A stretch of 64,000 nucleotides of DNA from NCBI GenBank assembly GCA_035578175.1, contig JAQMRL010000008.1, positions 8,904,883 through 8,968,882 on the forward strand, given 5' to 3'. Positions within the stretch are counted from its first letter, which is position 1, and every line of letters begins with the position of its first letter. The notes below the pieces were generated by a model, which was not told the origin of the DNA, searched no databases, and worked only from the letters and a program-made list of their open reading frames with translations. Shown here in pieces: positions 1 to 11,845 of this stretch. The position numbers and the translations under genes were made by a program. Origin of the DNA: Catonia carolina (lineage: Eukaryota > Arthropoda > Insecta > Hemiptera > Achilidae).

Positions 1-44
1 ATTAACAATTCATGTACTCTTTTGTATATTTTCATTATTTCTTT

Positions 45-705
45 CAGATTCCCTGTGAATGGAAAATGGCACCGATACATCCACCACATAAAAATAGAGA
101 CAGAACGGATGTAAATAATTACTGCGGTATTTCATTTTTCAGTCTTGAAGTTTTATAAAGTTATAAAGACTTTCTAAAGCACTTTTCACTAGATTAGAAG
201 TACAAGTAGATCAAGGCAGGTTCAGGAAAGGTATATTTCAAGAGATATAGTGGTTGTGTTTGTCGATTTTAAGAAAGACTATGATTCAATCAATCTAAAA
301 ACGCTGTAAAATATTTTAGAAGAATTTGGAGTGGACATGAAAACAACAGAAATCATTTATGAAACATTAACATAGACACGATCCAAAGTAAAACTTCTAA
401 GAGAAATCTCCGAAGAGTTTAAAATTAAAACAGGCATTACGCAGGGTGATGGGCTGTCACCGGTTCTTTATAACTGTGCACTGGAGAACAGTTATTCAAC
501 AACGGGAATTGGAACAAGCCAATAAAGGATTGTTAAATCAAGTACACACTGGAAGATCAAAGAACGGTATAAACTGTCCTTCTCCAGATGACCTAGGAAT
601 CGTTTCTACGAACACAGAAAGAGCAATAGAACAACTCAACCTGTTACAAGAATAAGCAGAAAAAGCAAGACCACAGATTTCCAATGTATTGAAAAAAACC
701 AATCC
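45..705 (+). pseudogene. Degenerate non-LTR reverse transcriptase
   Basis: Scrambled frames still show the RT block GITQGDGLSPVLYNCALE (about 433-486) and, in the frame after it, a DDLGIVSTNTERAIEQLNLL stretch after the catalytic Asp pair. Many stops and frameshifts; no intact frame. An old LINE relic, clade not assignable with confidence. Confidence 0.6.
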
Positions 706-1094
706 TTCATTTATATAAAACTACCTGTTTGGTAGACAACCATCCATACCTTTACCTCATCTACCTGTTTACGCTCCTTAAATTTGACTAGTTATACATA
801 CTTATATATTACATTTTTTATGAAAAATTAATTTAAAAAAAAATTAACAAACAACATTTAAATTTAACAATTAAAACAGTTACATTTCATACAGCTGTTG
901 CATTATAAAAATATTTTTTTATTTTTACATCCAATACAACTCTTGCTACAATTTACAGTGTAAGAATAAAACAAATTTCAACATAAATGTAATCACGAGA
1001 ATAAACAAAACAATTTTTGTGTTTTTTATTTTTTTTTTACTGATTAAAGTTAGAACAAATTAAAGAGAATAGAATTGTGTTTATGTACTGCTGG
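706..1094. other. AT-rich stretch, nothing recognised
   Basis: A/T runs with no open frame, terminal repeat or RNA motif that I can support. Confidence 0.5.
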
Positions 1095-1400
1095 CCTATT
1101 ATAAACAAGCAGGCGGAATGTCCCATTGTTTGCACTCGATCTGTTAGTTCCAGGGCTACAAAAAAATAGTTCTGTTTCTTATTACACGGTCACCCAATTA
1201 TATGATTGAAGCATTTAATACAAAAAGGGGTAGAGGTGTAAAAGACACTGGTCAGCATTATCTCCTCTGCGAGTGATGAACTTCAACGTTACACAGCCAG
1301 ACCCTGTGGTGAATGAAGTGAAGGTGTTATTTGCAGGGTGGAAAGAAGATGCACTTCAGAGGGCCTGGCATGGTGATAAGCATATCACAGGAATGGAGTT
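1095..1400 (+). repeat. ~400-bp interspersed repeat N, copy 1 (partial)
   Basis: Shares CAGACCCTGTGGTGAATGAA and GTAGAGGTGTAAAAGACAC with copies near 15.7, 26.7, 38.5, 40.2, 49.7, 55.4 and 60.2-60.9 kb. Several full copies end in a short CAA-type tail. The 3' third is missing here. Confidence 0.75.
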
Positions 1401-1842
1401 ATTGAAATGTTGTTGGAGCGAATCAGTATAACGCACTATTCTATCTACTATTTGAGAAAACAAAACTATAGGCATATCGTAAGGAAATCGCAGTGCGAGT
1501 GTTCAATGCATCAACCTTGGCGGGGAAGCATTACCCCCACCATTGCAGTATTTTGGAGTAGAGGTATGGCATGGAATGTTCATATTAATGTAAAGTCCAG
1601 CCTTTCTTAGTTTGCTCCTGATGTTAACAAATAATGACGTCACTGAGCATGCGTATTGTATCAAAATGTGTACACACTGTTAAAAAGTAACAACAAAATA
1701 CTTTCAAAAGTATTTAATGCAAAATACTTTTAAAAGTATTTTTATAAATGAAATTTTTAGGCCTACATCATATCATGAATGATGTTTTAAGTACTTATAA
1801 TTTAAAACGTAGTTGACTTAATAGGAATACGACATCCATAAA

Positions 1843-2337
1843 GTGATGGAAGCCTTTGAAATGAAAAACAGCTTACTGACTACAAACACTGATTTACAGA
1901 TTAGGAAAAATTTCTTACAACATTATGTTTGGAGTGTAGCATTATACGGAAGTAAAACGTGGGTGATAGGGGCTGTAGAAAAGAAGAGGATAGAAGCTTT
2001 TGAAATGTGGTGTTATAGGAAAATGTTAAAGATTATGTGGGTGGACAAAATAAGTAATTTAGAGGTTCTTAGGCGAGTGGATGAAAAAAGAAGTATATGG
2101 AAGCATCTTACCAAAAGAAGGGATAGGCTAGTGGGGCATATCCTAAGACATCCAGGTATTGGGCTATTAATAATGGAGGGTAATATTGAGGGAGTAAATT
2201 GTAGAGAGAGGCAAAGATTAGAATATATAAAGCAAATTATAAAAGATGTAGGGTGTTACAGGTATGTAGATATGAAACGACTTGCGCAAGATAGAACAGC
2301 TTGGAGAACTGCATCAAACCAGTTGAGAGACTGATGA
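1843..2337 (+). pseudogene. Non-LTR element C-terminal domain fragment
   Basis: A 163-residue open stretch has the typical C-terminal signature of LINE polyproteins: YGSKTWVIG, RIEAFEMWCYRKMLKI, RLVGHILRH and LAQDRTAWRTASNQ. The RT domain is gone, so this is a 5'-truncated insertion. 1401-1842 between it and repeat N shows nothing recognisable. Confidence 0.7.
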
Positions 2338-2800
2338 CAAAAAGAAAAGTGATGGACTCTAGCGTGCACCCTGTAGTAGCTGGCTTTGGTTTGTTTACAG
2401 TAGGAGCAAACTAACAACAGCTGAACTGCAGTGAGGCTACTATGTAGTGGGGATTTACCCCAACTTCCTGACACATGCGCACTGCAACTGCAACATCCTA
2501 CCAGTACAACTATAGCTTGTTTTCAAGAATATAAGTGACAATACACTCCTTTTCTCCTGTGCTATCCACAGTCATAGTTCTCAGTACAATTTTGTTCCAA
2601 AATCTCATAACATCAAGAAGATCCTCTATGTAATCATCTATACTAATAAGCTGTGGTACTAACACACCCCAAAATGTCATACAAGTGAAAATAATTGAAA
2701 ATTTGACAACATTATTACAGTTACAAATTTTTCTATGCCTGTATAGTCTGATTTTCGTAAAGAAACTGCTGGGCAAAACGTGTGTCTACATTAGTATACT
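2338..2800. other. No recognised feature
   Basis: Presumably within the large SCAF4/8 intron 4. An 88-codon minus-strand frame (2510-2776) resembles no family I know and has no plausible splice context. Confidence 0.4.
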
Positions 2801-2985
2801 CTTTTTTTCTTCTTCTTTGTTTTGTTTAACGTCCGACTGGTTTGCAATTACTGCTAATGCAGACAGTGGATGATGAAATGATTTTTTGTAACATATGAAA
2901 ATATTCCGTGCCTGAATGGGATTCGAACCCAAGACCGCATGATGAAAGGCGAGCATTTTACCAACTACACCAATGTGGCTGACAA
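2801..2985 (-). repeat. tRNA-derived SINE, copy 1
   Basis: On the minus strand: a tRNA-like head with a B box GGTTCGAATCC (2919-2929) and an A-box-like TGGTGTAGTTGG, a ~90-bp body, and an A-rich tail (the T-run at 2801-2830 on plus). The same body and tail recur at 8.3, 32.5, 44.2 and 50.1 kb. The head cannot be a working tRNA gene because the acceptor arm does not pair. Confidence 0.8.
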
Positions 2986-3312
2986 CGGCGTATAGTCTTG
3001 TACGTACTGCAATAGTGCAGCGTATATAATCAAACAATGGAACAGCATGCCTACAAAATACTATGGGTGTTATCAATTTTCCACAACACTCTGACTGTAC
3101 ATCATCTAAACTGTAGGTCGGAGGGGGTATTCAGGGTCAAAGTGAAGTATGCGCATGCATAGCCCAGCACTCACAGCAATTGGTTTGGCCTTTACTAAAA
3201 CACTACCGTCATAAAAGTATTTTACTAAAATATTACGGACAACTGTTTTAATTGTTAAACTTAAACATTTTCACGACAAAACTTCAACCGTTTGTTTTTA
3301 ATTAAAACTAAC

Positions 3313-3499
3313 TAGTAGGGGTCCGAGTTAATGAAGTGCTGTTAGAAGACGAAGTATTCTTTGTTGTCAGACCATTACTTGTACTCCCTTCTTTGTGGAT
3401 CGGATGGGTTGGATCCGCCAAGTCAAACAACGGCTGTATCACATCCGACTCGAAGACGTTATTCTTCTGCCATAAGTTTAATACTCTAATTACTTTACT
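3313..3499 (-). CDS. SCAF8: SCAF4/8 coding exon 4
   Basis: Starts SKVIRVLNLWQKNNVFESD after a T-rich tract and CAG (acceptor ends 3500), then runs into a Ser/Thr-rich linker. The best donor is GTTAGT at 3312-3307, leaving phase 1. Without splicing the frame would stop at a TAG (3310-3308) that overlaps this donor. The 5' junction is secure, the 3' junction less so. Confidence 0.8.
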
Positions 3500-6400
3500 C
3501 TGGAAAAAAAATAACATTGAAAAAGTTAGAAAACACACATAAAATCAAGTAACAAATAACCCGTAAAGTGTATTACTACATTATTTTTCAGGGCTGATGA
3601 GCTCTGAACGTACGCGTTGCCTCCTACCCACTTAATAGCTAGTCAATGACTTGCAAGCAACGTTGCCAATACTTGCTCTCGTAGCTCTGTTATATATTTC
3701 ATCAGCCATTTTTTTTTTTTTTTTAGGTCTTTCAATTACAATTTAACCTATGAACATACAACCAGCTGATTATATTATAAAGTATTGCATGTTAACGCGC
3801 TCTATAATCGACGTGTTCAGTGTGATATGCAAGACATGAGTGAACTACTGAGGCTCTTATACACATGCGTGTGTTATGTTTGTCAGGCTGAAACATTGGT
3901 ACAATCCAACAATGCCAGCAAAGGTTCTCATTGGTCTACATGCGTGGAACAGCAGAGCTTAACGAACTGTGAAAAGCATTATAATTCCTCTATTTACTGA
4001 ATAAGAGTTCATGAATTGTTTGGTTTATGCATAAACTTAGTAAAATGAAAAGTACAGTCCTACACAAAACTAAGAACAATGTAGTAAACCTAATTAACTC
4101 TTCGACGCCTTTCGTTGTAATGGTACGCTTGTGCACCAACATCAACCGTTGTTCCTGTTCTCTAACCACCGCAATTTGTATTAATTCCCACTTCTGAATG
4201 CTCGTTACTGTCATTCAGGAAGTTTTCTCTTTGAATGTTTTTTGAAGAAACGTAATAATGAAGACTCCGTGGAAAGAATGCAGTAAATACAAATTTGTAA
4301 ATTTTTCAGGAGAACGTATATAAAATTTCAAGACACTTGCACAGCGACAGATAACAAACCAAACTCAAGCCACACAGTCTGGACCTGCCCCGTTCCTACC
4401 ATAAGTTGGCGCCTTCAATACATTCTTTCAATGTATACCAAAATTAAAAACCTTTGTATCTCGGTGACTTACCACATTATTTGCAAATAAGTTTAACTAG
4501 CTGACAGTACTATTAACTGATAACCAGAATGCGCTAAAAACTCATTTTCAGAAAAAAATTGAATTACCCCGTTTTTCTCCATGAAGGCTTCAATTGCATT
4601 AAACATAACCTCTTCAATCGCAATATTGCAATAAACCTAGCAATCAATTTATTGTTACATTACCTTATGGTTTGATAAATAATTGTTGATTAGTTCGCAC
4701 AGTCCAGCCATACACGGTAAACAACATCAGCTTGTTGTAAGCGGTAAGCGATATTAAAAAAAATTGCCAAACAAAACTTTTTTCTTTCATTTCGAATACA
4801 CATATCTTCTTCTTCAGGTGCCTTCTCCATTACGTACGAAGGTTGGCTATCATCATGGTCAGTCGTACCTTGTCCACTGCTGCTCTGAAAAGGTCATGCG
4901 ACGAGCAGTTAAACGCTTCTCTCAGGTTTCTTAACCAGGATATTTGTCTGCGTCCCACCGAGCGTTTACCAACGAGTTTCCCTTAAATTATGAGATGCAG
5001 AATCTCATATTTAGGCCCCCTCATGATGTGTCCAAGGTATGTCAGTTTTCTTATCTTTACACTCTGCAGGATTTCCAGCTCTTTCCCCATTCTTCTGAGG
5101 ACCTCCACATTTGTGACCCTGTCCGTCCACGGTATTCGAAGCATCCTCCGGTAGGTCCACATTTCAAACGCTTGTAGACGGGTCTAACATTCTTTGGTGA
5201 GTGTCCACGCCTCTACCCCATACAAGAGGATGGGAAAGACGTAGCACTTCAAGAGGCGGGTCCTGGTTTCGAGGCTCAGGTCGCGGGCATCGGCCCGCGA
5301 CCTGAGAAGAGGTCTCATTTTTAGGAATGCTGTCCTGGCCTTTTCAATTCTGATCTTTATTACACATGTAACACATATAACAATATACAAATAACGTACA
5401 GATTCAAAGAAATTACCTTATCTTCAGACGGACAATTGAAAAGATGACCGAAAGTCGTTTTTAAATTCCTAGCGAACCGAGGTGCGAACACATCTTTTTC
5501 AGTTCCAAACTGATGCCTTGATTGCCTAACTATTGAATCAATCACATACAATCCTGGTACTTTATACTCTGGCTTACACTGCAAAACAAATTAACAATAT
5601 TATTATTCATTTTTCAAACGTAAGTAAATATTAAATAATACAAGAAGAGGCACTAAAACATAATTATGTCATATCAAATTATATACCAATCATACAAAAA
5701 AAAAACATCAGTTCGGTAAAATAGACAAGCGTTTCAATATACGAGGGCAGTCCAGAAAGTCTGTCACGTTTTGATATAAAAAAAACTAAGTACAAGAAAA
5801 AAATTTTATTATATACAATTGAAAGTGGAACTAAAATGCTATTTTTCTACATAATCACCAAACAAATTAAGACACTTATCATAGCGGTAAACTAATTTTG
5901 AAATGCCGGCGTCATAAAAGTCTACCACCTGTGATTTTAACCTTGCACTTTTAATCTTGCACAAAATTTGTGATAACTTAATTTTTCTGTAACAATTTCG
6001 TGCAATAAACTTTTTGAAATTTGTGGGAAAAAAGTGATAGCTCTCTTATGGTGAATCGACGGTCTTCTCTAATCTTCTCATTCATGTCATCAGTCACGAG
6101 GCTTGGCCACCCACTTCGTTCTTCCTCGTGAACATTAGTTCGGCCATTTTTGAACTGAATGCACAAACACCGTACTCCACTTTCAGTGTAAACATTGTTC
6201 CCATAAACTTTCCCTGTTCCCTAAACAGATTTGGCGATAAATCTCAATTGGTTTATTGTTTTTAGCCAACAAAAACCGTATTACCGACCGTACTTCACAA
6301 CTGGCAGGATTTTGAATTGCAGCACACATTTTAAATTGTTGTTGAAAAACAATGAAGAGCGACACAGACCTCTCGCTAGCACGGCTGGATAGCTACTGAA

Positions 6401-9400
6401 CGGAGAAACGCCACGGCACCAAAATGGCCACAATAGCTCATCCCCTAGCGGCTACAACGCAAAATGTGACAGACTTTCTGGACTGTCCTCGTAGTAGAAC
6501 AATGTAATGGAGAAAATAAAAATACAATTGAAAAATATGAGATGTTCCATATTTATATAAAAATCATGTTGACCGTTTACGCACCGGAAAACAAATGAGA
6601 CTGTACAGTAATGGCAAACACAACATTCCTCAAGCAGGAAACGAAATGTACTGGACCACAACCTTGCTACTCAGACAGCGAGTGCTCGTGCTTTAGAAAC
6701 AATACAAAGTCAACAGAAATGTATTGAACTACTGATATACCATTGTTACAAAGAGTGAGCAATAACAGTATAAAGAAAGAAAGGACCTTTTGACAGTTTT
6801 AATCAGGTGAATAATTTGGTGTTTTTTCCTATATTATATATTACTAAACAAAACACAGGAAAATGTTGAACAAAATTAATTAATCCTTTACAGTTAGCAA
6901 ACAGAACTGTCCTTGAAAAAGTTTAAGAAGTTGGAAGATCCTCATTTGGCAGACCATTTTCCAGAAGCAGGTTAATAAACGTTTATAAGAAACTTAAATT
7001 AAAAAAAAAACATATATAGTAAGTCCTCGTTGTAACAGACTAAATGGGGGAGGGTTACAATCCGTTATATCGAAAAACAAACAGCGAAAGCAGTAATTTT
7101 TGTTGCAACTGTTAATTTTAACTGAATTCCAGACTGATGTTGCTTTCTAATAATAATTTCTTTAAATTGCCTTAAATGTTCACACAAGTGTTTAATATCT
7201 TGTTCTTCTTCCAATAAATCTATTTACAAAATCACCACCGTATCAATGGCGCCGCGTGCATTTGAAAGTTTGATTTTCTTTTTTAATGACTCATCCTCAT
7301 CTTCTGAATTATCGGAATCAGTATCATTCTTTTGAATTTTATCATCATTAATTGAACGGGTCAACGGAAAAATGTTGCAAGTAACAAAAACAAATTTTTG
7401 ACAAAAAGTGAAATATACCATCTGATTCTTAGCTGTATAACAATTTTGTTTCAAGAATTTTAGAGATTTTAGTTACAATTCTACTCGTTAGAATTCACTA
7501 TTATGATCAAATAGACGATTTATAGAACGTATTCCACTGAAACATCACTTTTGTAAATTTTGTCAGTTGCAACGTTTTTCTGTTGAGCTGTTCAATTATC
7601 TGATAACACTGATCGCTGACACTATCTTGCAACAATTCTTTCACATCATTTACGGTTACTGTTGTTCCCCCTTTTTCATAATTTCATAGAACTCGTTTTA
7701 CCATCTATGAAATAATTTTTATCTATAATTTCCAATTCATCTCTTAACAGATTTTTTCATAAATGCTTGAGAGTCTACTTTTTCACTGAATTCCATGCGA
7801 CATTTAAATTAAAAATTGAACATTTTACTTTATATTTTTCGTAATAGAATTTATTTTAGGGGTTTTTTTCTAATTTGAAGTCTGTTGTATCGGAGTCCGT
7901 TATAGCAAAGACCAACAGTCGTAAGATATATTGTTACAGAATACAAAAAAATTACAGAAAACCAACTTACTTTTTGAATAAATTTCTCTACACTCTGTAC
8001 AACATGCTTATAAAATTTAATAGCTTTGATAGCTGTCCTTGTAATTGAAGTCATCTTCGCCTTTGATATAGGCGGTTTAGTGTCATACAACGATGACAAC
8101 TGGAAAAAAAACGAAAAACATTTACATTAATTTAGTAATAACATTCAATCAATTTAACAATATTAATACACATGATGCAGTTTAAATGAATACGCTTTAA
8201 TTTAATTACTAAAGGTACTGCAGAATCCCAGAATCTTGAGAACTACTGTAGCAACAATTTACTTAGAAATAAAATTGAATTGCTTATAGTACAGAAGAAC
8301 TTTATTAACCCAACTTTTTTTTTTTTTTTTTTTGTTCAACGTCCGACTGTTCTGCAATTACTGCTAATGCAGATGGTGAAGGGTGAAATGATTTTTTGTA
8401 ACGTATGAAAATATGCCGTGCCTGAATGGGATTTGAACCCAAGACCAATTAACTCAACTGCTGTACTAATATAAAGAAATAAATCTGCTGTCTGAAAACA
8501 AACTATTAATTGTCAAGTTTGGTCAAAGGTATAGTTACTTAAGTCACGAGTTTGCCCTTGTTTGCAACGAGGGGTAAAGGGGGAAATCATCAGTGCGCAT
8601 GCGTGACTGCTTCAATTTCAGTACAACAAACATAACAACTTATATTATACCCAGAGCATAAAATACAGTATATCACAGAACCTTTTGTAGGTTAACTGTA
8701 CGAATATAACTGTTTGTTACCGTAAACAGAAATATTAATTTCTCGAAAACGTGGACAGACTATGCACAATGCTGAACGAAATAAATATGCAGTCTAATAA
8801 AATGCTGTGAAGTGAAAGCTAAACAAAAAACCTTTTCCCTGCCTCTTAACAAAAGCTATGAGCGAGTGGCTAACTACTGTGACGTTTCGCTTTCCATAAT
8901 TAGAAAAATAAAGACGTGAAGAAGCTACTCTTCAACAGTTTTGTTGACACCTGGTAAAAAAAGGAAACGGTTAGGTAGATACTAGTGAGAATGATAGTGA
9001 AGACGCCGGTGACAGCGACAGTAAAGAAGGCGATTCATTCATTGAAAATTTTGTTCCAATAGAATAAGGTAGCTGGTATTTACAGTAAATCAAACATTTC
9101 TAGTCATGTAATTAAGCTATAGGCAATATTACACGTCACATTTATTTCTTATAAGGTTTATGAAAAAAACATTTTCTCGGAATAAACAACAGCTTACAAA
9201 AGGTATGTAGAAACTGCACGGCAGTGAAATGTACAAGTAGTGTCTCACTGTTGAGGTTGGCAGCACTGTCAAATTTTCACTTACCTTCCTCACAGCCCAT
9301 CCATATGCAAAAGGCAATCTCATGACTTCAGTATCTGTACCTGCTATTATTTGTATTAGCTAGCAGGAACCCAGCCGTTACAACTTGTAAAGTATGCTGT

Positions 9401-10959
9401 TTAAACCAACTTATTTCCTAAATATTAAAATCCCTGTTATTTTTTGATGCGGGAATGCATGTTGTCAAACTCCAGTCCAGCACTAAAACTTCTAGTATAA
9501 TGTGTTATTGTGTCATCAGTTTTGTGTGTCGGTGAATTTTTTTTAAAATTAATTTATAGATGTAAACAATTTTTTTAGTAGTACAGTATAATAGAGGGTA
9601 ATACAATACATAAAAAAACTTCGTTTTCCAGAAATTACCAGTGATAAGCAAATGAACCGGTTAATAACCCAAATGAAACATAAGGTTAAAATACTTGATA
9701 AGGGACCGAAAATGTAAACAAAAACACACTGGAATCAGTTGTTGGTCAATCTACTATTATTAAATACATGGAAATTAAATTAATATTATTCTATTCAGAA
9801 TAACTCAACATTCCAAGAACTTGACAACCTCAAAGTTCACAAATGGTAGAGTTTTTGAGATTTTACCGTATTAGTTAAATTAGTCACGTAAAAAGTTATA
9901 AACACAAACACAAAAACAGCTTATTACAAACGATCATTTAAAATTTAACAATTGTACAATGTGTTTACATAAATGAAGAAAACCATTAGACTGTAGAATA
10001 ACACGCAACATTATGAAGAGATTGTAACCAATAATGTTTAAAAAAATATAAACACAATACAAACATCAACAAACTAATCATATTATACATCTATTGTTAA
10101 AAATTCACAATAAAATATCATGTTACAATTCAATTTTATTAAGTTTGCAACTGTAATTAACATCCATGATTCATCTGTGTAAGCTTGTGAAGCAGAGGTG
10201 TAGTAACAGGAAATCAAATTAAGCCTAACAAATGCTTCTACAACAGGAGCTATACAGCTTGCTTAAATCAGTAGTCATCAGGGCTAAAAATATTATAGAA
10301 ATTCCTGTCAAGTTATTGTATAAAGTTAGGTGATAAAATATCAAGTCATTTCTCAAACTTCAACTAAAAGAATTTAGCTACTCAAGCCATATTTTCTCTC
10401 AAGGTAATAGTCAAAATTTAATTACATGATCTTAAATATTACTAAATATTAATGATTGACTTGAACTATATCCAGAATTACTGTAAATACACATAACAGA
10501 GCTTACTAATAACAAATTAATTAAGTTCACAACTTTCTTTACTAAGGATGAACGTTTATGGAACAGAAAATGTTTCAATGTATTTTTTATGATTCCCAGC
10601 ATGATCGAATTTGTTTAATTACTAATATAATCAGATAAAATTTATATAGAATACATCACTCCATCAATTACAATCCATGTTAGGTTAGGCAAAAACACAT
10701 CAATGATCTTTCCAAATATCTTCAATACATCGTTTAAAGAATCAAACCGGAAAAACAGCACGCGATTTAACCGGTCCCAGAAATGTTATACGTTTTTCTG
10801 TGTACACAATTACAACACGGGAATTAAAATAAATAGTAACCAAGCCATAGACAACTTAGGTCAAGGAGAAACTACAGTATCATTACAAGACATCAATAGA
10901 GAACACGCACAGGTAACAAAATATCTCACCTCATCGTTGAAAGCCTTAACGACTTCCAT
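3313..10959 (-). CDS. SCAF8: SCAF4/SCAF8 homologue, 5' part (CTD-interacting domain protein), runs off the left edge
   Basis: Four exons in phase give about 169 residues that match the N-terminus of SCAF4/SCAF8: MEVVKAFNDE, then PPISKAKMTSITRTAIKAIK, KFYKHVVQSVEKFIQK, CKPEYKVPGLYVIDSIVRQS and VIRVLNLWQKNNVFESD. This is the whole CTD-interacting domain (CID, about residues 1-145), a helical fold that binds the phosphorylated C-terminal repeats of RNA polymerase II in the nucleus. In mammals SCAF4/8 suppress premature polyadenylation. The RNA-binding domain and C-terminus lie beyond position 1. Exons are 10930-10959, 7971-8099, 5417-5578 and 3313-3499. The introns hold SINE, LINE, mariner and pogo remnants. 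The start is the only ATG giving the family's N-terminus. The gene is divergent from MANEA. Family assignment is very secure; SCAF4 versus SCAF8 cannot be decided, since insects usually have one copy. Confidence 0.93.
3592..3712. repeat. Short inverted-terminus repeat R, copy 1
   Basis: Begins GGCTGATGA and ends TCATCAGCC, 9-bp inverted termini. A close relative lies at 15814-15936, sharing TTGCCAATACTTGCTCTCGT. Both sit in introns of the two host genes. MITE-like; class uncertain. Confidence 0.55.
3713..4814. other. SCAF4/8 intron 3, no recognised element
   Basis: Non-coding AT-rich intron sequence. No repeat shared with the rest of the window was spotted and the small frames look random. 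Confidence 0.4.
4815..5365 (-). pseudogene. LINE C-terminal remnant in SCAF4/8 intron 3
   Basis: Minus-strand frames read IRIEKARTAFLKMRPLL, RTRLLKCYVFPILLYGVEAW, LQAFEMWTYRRMLRIPWTDR and NVEVLRRMGKE, a standard non-LTR C-terminal region, broken by a stop near 5177. Related remnants lie at 20.1-22.7 and 41.6-42.2 kb. It is more GC-rich than its surroundings and ends only 51 bp from exon 3. Confidence 0.75.
5417..5578 (-). CDS. SCAF8: SCAF4/8 coding exon 3
   Basis: Fifty-four codons, CKPEYKVPGLYVIDSIVRQS to NCPSEDK, the core CID helices contacting the CTD. The acceptor TTTTGCAG ends at 5579 and the donor GTAATT starts at 5416. Phase 0 on both sides. Confidence 0.93.
5742..6491 (-). mobile_element. 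Internally deleted mariner (750 bp), relative of the 35.6-kb mariner
   Basis: Terminal inverted repeats start CGAGGGCAGTCCAGAAAGTC on the left and mirror it as GACTTTCTGGACTGTCCTCG on the right, one mismatch. TA duplications flank it (5740-5741, 6492-6493). Minus-strand frames give the N-terminal DNA-binding half (MCAAIQNPASCEVRSVIRFL, RFKNGRTNVHEEERSGWPS) with a frameshift near 6180, then jump near 5940 to the extreme C-terminus. All catalytic Asp residues are deleted. It sits in SCAF4/8 intron 2. Confidence 0.9.
7021..7917 (-). mobile_element. Degenerate pogo/Tigger-like element in SCAF4/8 intron 2
   Basis: Ends are related inverted repeats (left GTTGTAACAGACT, right reverse complement GCTATAACGGACT). 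Minus-strand fragments near 7560-7800 read like the C-terminal part of Tigger transposases (VAWNSVKK.TLKHLW), then VNDVKELLQDSVSDQCYQII, and a separate acidic frame at 7224-7454 contains DSDNSEDEDE. Many stops. Superfamily call is from weak motifs. Confidence 0.5.
7971..8099 (-). CDS. SCAF8: SCAF4/8 coding exon 2
   Basis: Forty-three codons from LSSLYDTKPP to VEKFIQK. The acceptor is a pyrimidine-rich tract plus CAG ending at 8100; the donor is GTAAGT at 7970-7965. Phase 0 on both sides. Confidence 0.93.
8316..8448 (-). repeat. tRNA-derived SINE, copy 2 (5'-truncated)
   Basis: Body and T-run as in copy 1, but the tRNA-like head breaks off just past the B box, which has one change (GGTTCAAATCC). 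Imperfect 11-bp target duplications: TTAACCCAACT (8305-8315) and TTAACTCAACT (8449-8459). Confidence 0.75.
8538..9331 (+). mobile_element. TA-flanked DNA transposon M, copy 1 (794 bp, deletion derivative)
   Basis: Termini CTTAAGTCACGAG and CTCATGACTTCAG are inverted repeats with TA on both sides (8536-8537, 9332-9333). Decayed frames match the start and end of a Tc1/mariner-type protein: a degraded SRKRGQT-like N-terminus, TPGKKRKRLGR, and an acidic tail DAGDSDSKEGDSFIENF ending at a stop. The catalytic core is absent. Other copies are at 12.67, 45.7 and 62.3 kb. Confidence 0.75.
9332..10929. other. SCAF4/8 intron 1, nothing recognised
   Basis: Very AT-rich sequence without terminal repeats, RT or transposase traces. 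Confidence 0.5.
10930..10959 (-). CDS. SCAF8: SCAF4/8 coding exon 1
   Basis: Ten codons, MEVVKAFNDE, followed on the minus strand by the donor GTGAGA at 10929-10924. The exon ends in phase 0 and joins exon 2 at 8099. It is too short to find by ORF length; it was recognised because the family begins with this peptide. Confidence 0.9.
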
Positions 10960-11845
10960 TTTGAAATAAGTTCACTAGAACAATATCAGATATAATATCC
11001 GTACAACCACACAAATATATTTCACATTTTACTAACTACTATCCGACATCATAACGAAAACTACAGCCTAATACCCGACATAATAAAATGGCTACCTTTA
11101 CATCGATGCCGCGCCGGCGCTGTGTTGATACATCTACAACCATTAATCAAACTACATATTTCCCTCTGCGAACTATGTAAATATTTTATTTATTGTAATT
11201 TTCTATTACAAAAATCCCGTGTAAGATGAAATTCTTAATATTTTCTATATAATGCTATTATATTTTGTCGGTTATGTGAAAATATCGAATCTTTAAATAA
11301 ATCCATATCATCGTATTTAAATTGAGTAAAAGGAAAAGTCTTTTGATATATTTAGTAATTTATAGTGTTGACAATTTGTTTTATTTCATTAAGAATATTG
11401 TATACATAATATAAGTACGTTAATACACAAATATATTTGTTAAAGCCGCAATGTTGTTTAACCTGACATTTTCAATATGATTTGTGTGAATGTGTGTGGA
11501 TTTGTTTATCGAGTTCAGTCAATTTGATGATGTGGTTATGTCGCAGATTCCCTGTACATGTATTTATTTTTTAGTATGTTCCTTTTATTTTATTTTCCCG
11601 TAAAGATTTCTTTTTAGCAAATAGATAAAGTTATGTGTCATTGCATGTCTCCACATCTGATCTTAGAATTACATTCATGTTGTAAAGAAGATCCGTATGT
11701 GTCTCGGAATAAGATATTGAGACGTACTGTTTGATTGATTAATCTCAGCTATGAGCACAACATTGGTCAATGTTCATTGTTTAATTCAACACCATTACAT
11801 TTCATTAATAAACCTTTACAAGCAAAGATTTTATAAGTAAAAAAA
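10960..11845. promoter_or_regulatory. Shared divergent promoter region of SCAF4/8 and MANEA
   Basis: 886 bp separate the two start codons. The most GC-rich stretch is near 11090-11125: an ATCGAT (11102-11107, core of the insect DRE motif), a perfect GCGCCGGCGC palindrome (11111-11120) and an AAAATGGC YY1-like motif near 11086. These suggest a housekeeping-type bidirectional promoter closer to SCAF4/8. No TATA box is convincing. The promoter role is inferred from gene arrangement. Confidence 0.5.

Noticed and set aside
2510..2776. 88-codon minus-strand frame
   Set aside because: Considered as a further SCAF4/8 exon, but it matches no part of that family and lacks a good acceptor and donor.
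2919..2985. Possible tRNA genes at the SINE heads (2.9, 15.4, 32.6, 44.2, 50.1 kb)
   Set aside because: Promoter boxes are present, but acceptor and anticodon arms do not pair, and bodies with A/T tails follow; these are SINEs.
3594..3625. CTGATGAGCTCTGAA resembling a hammerhead core (also near 15820)
   Set aside because: Only four or five bases separate the core from GAA, so stem II cannot form, and no stem I pairing is visible.
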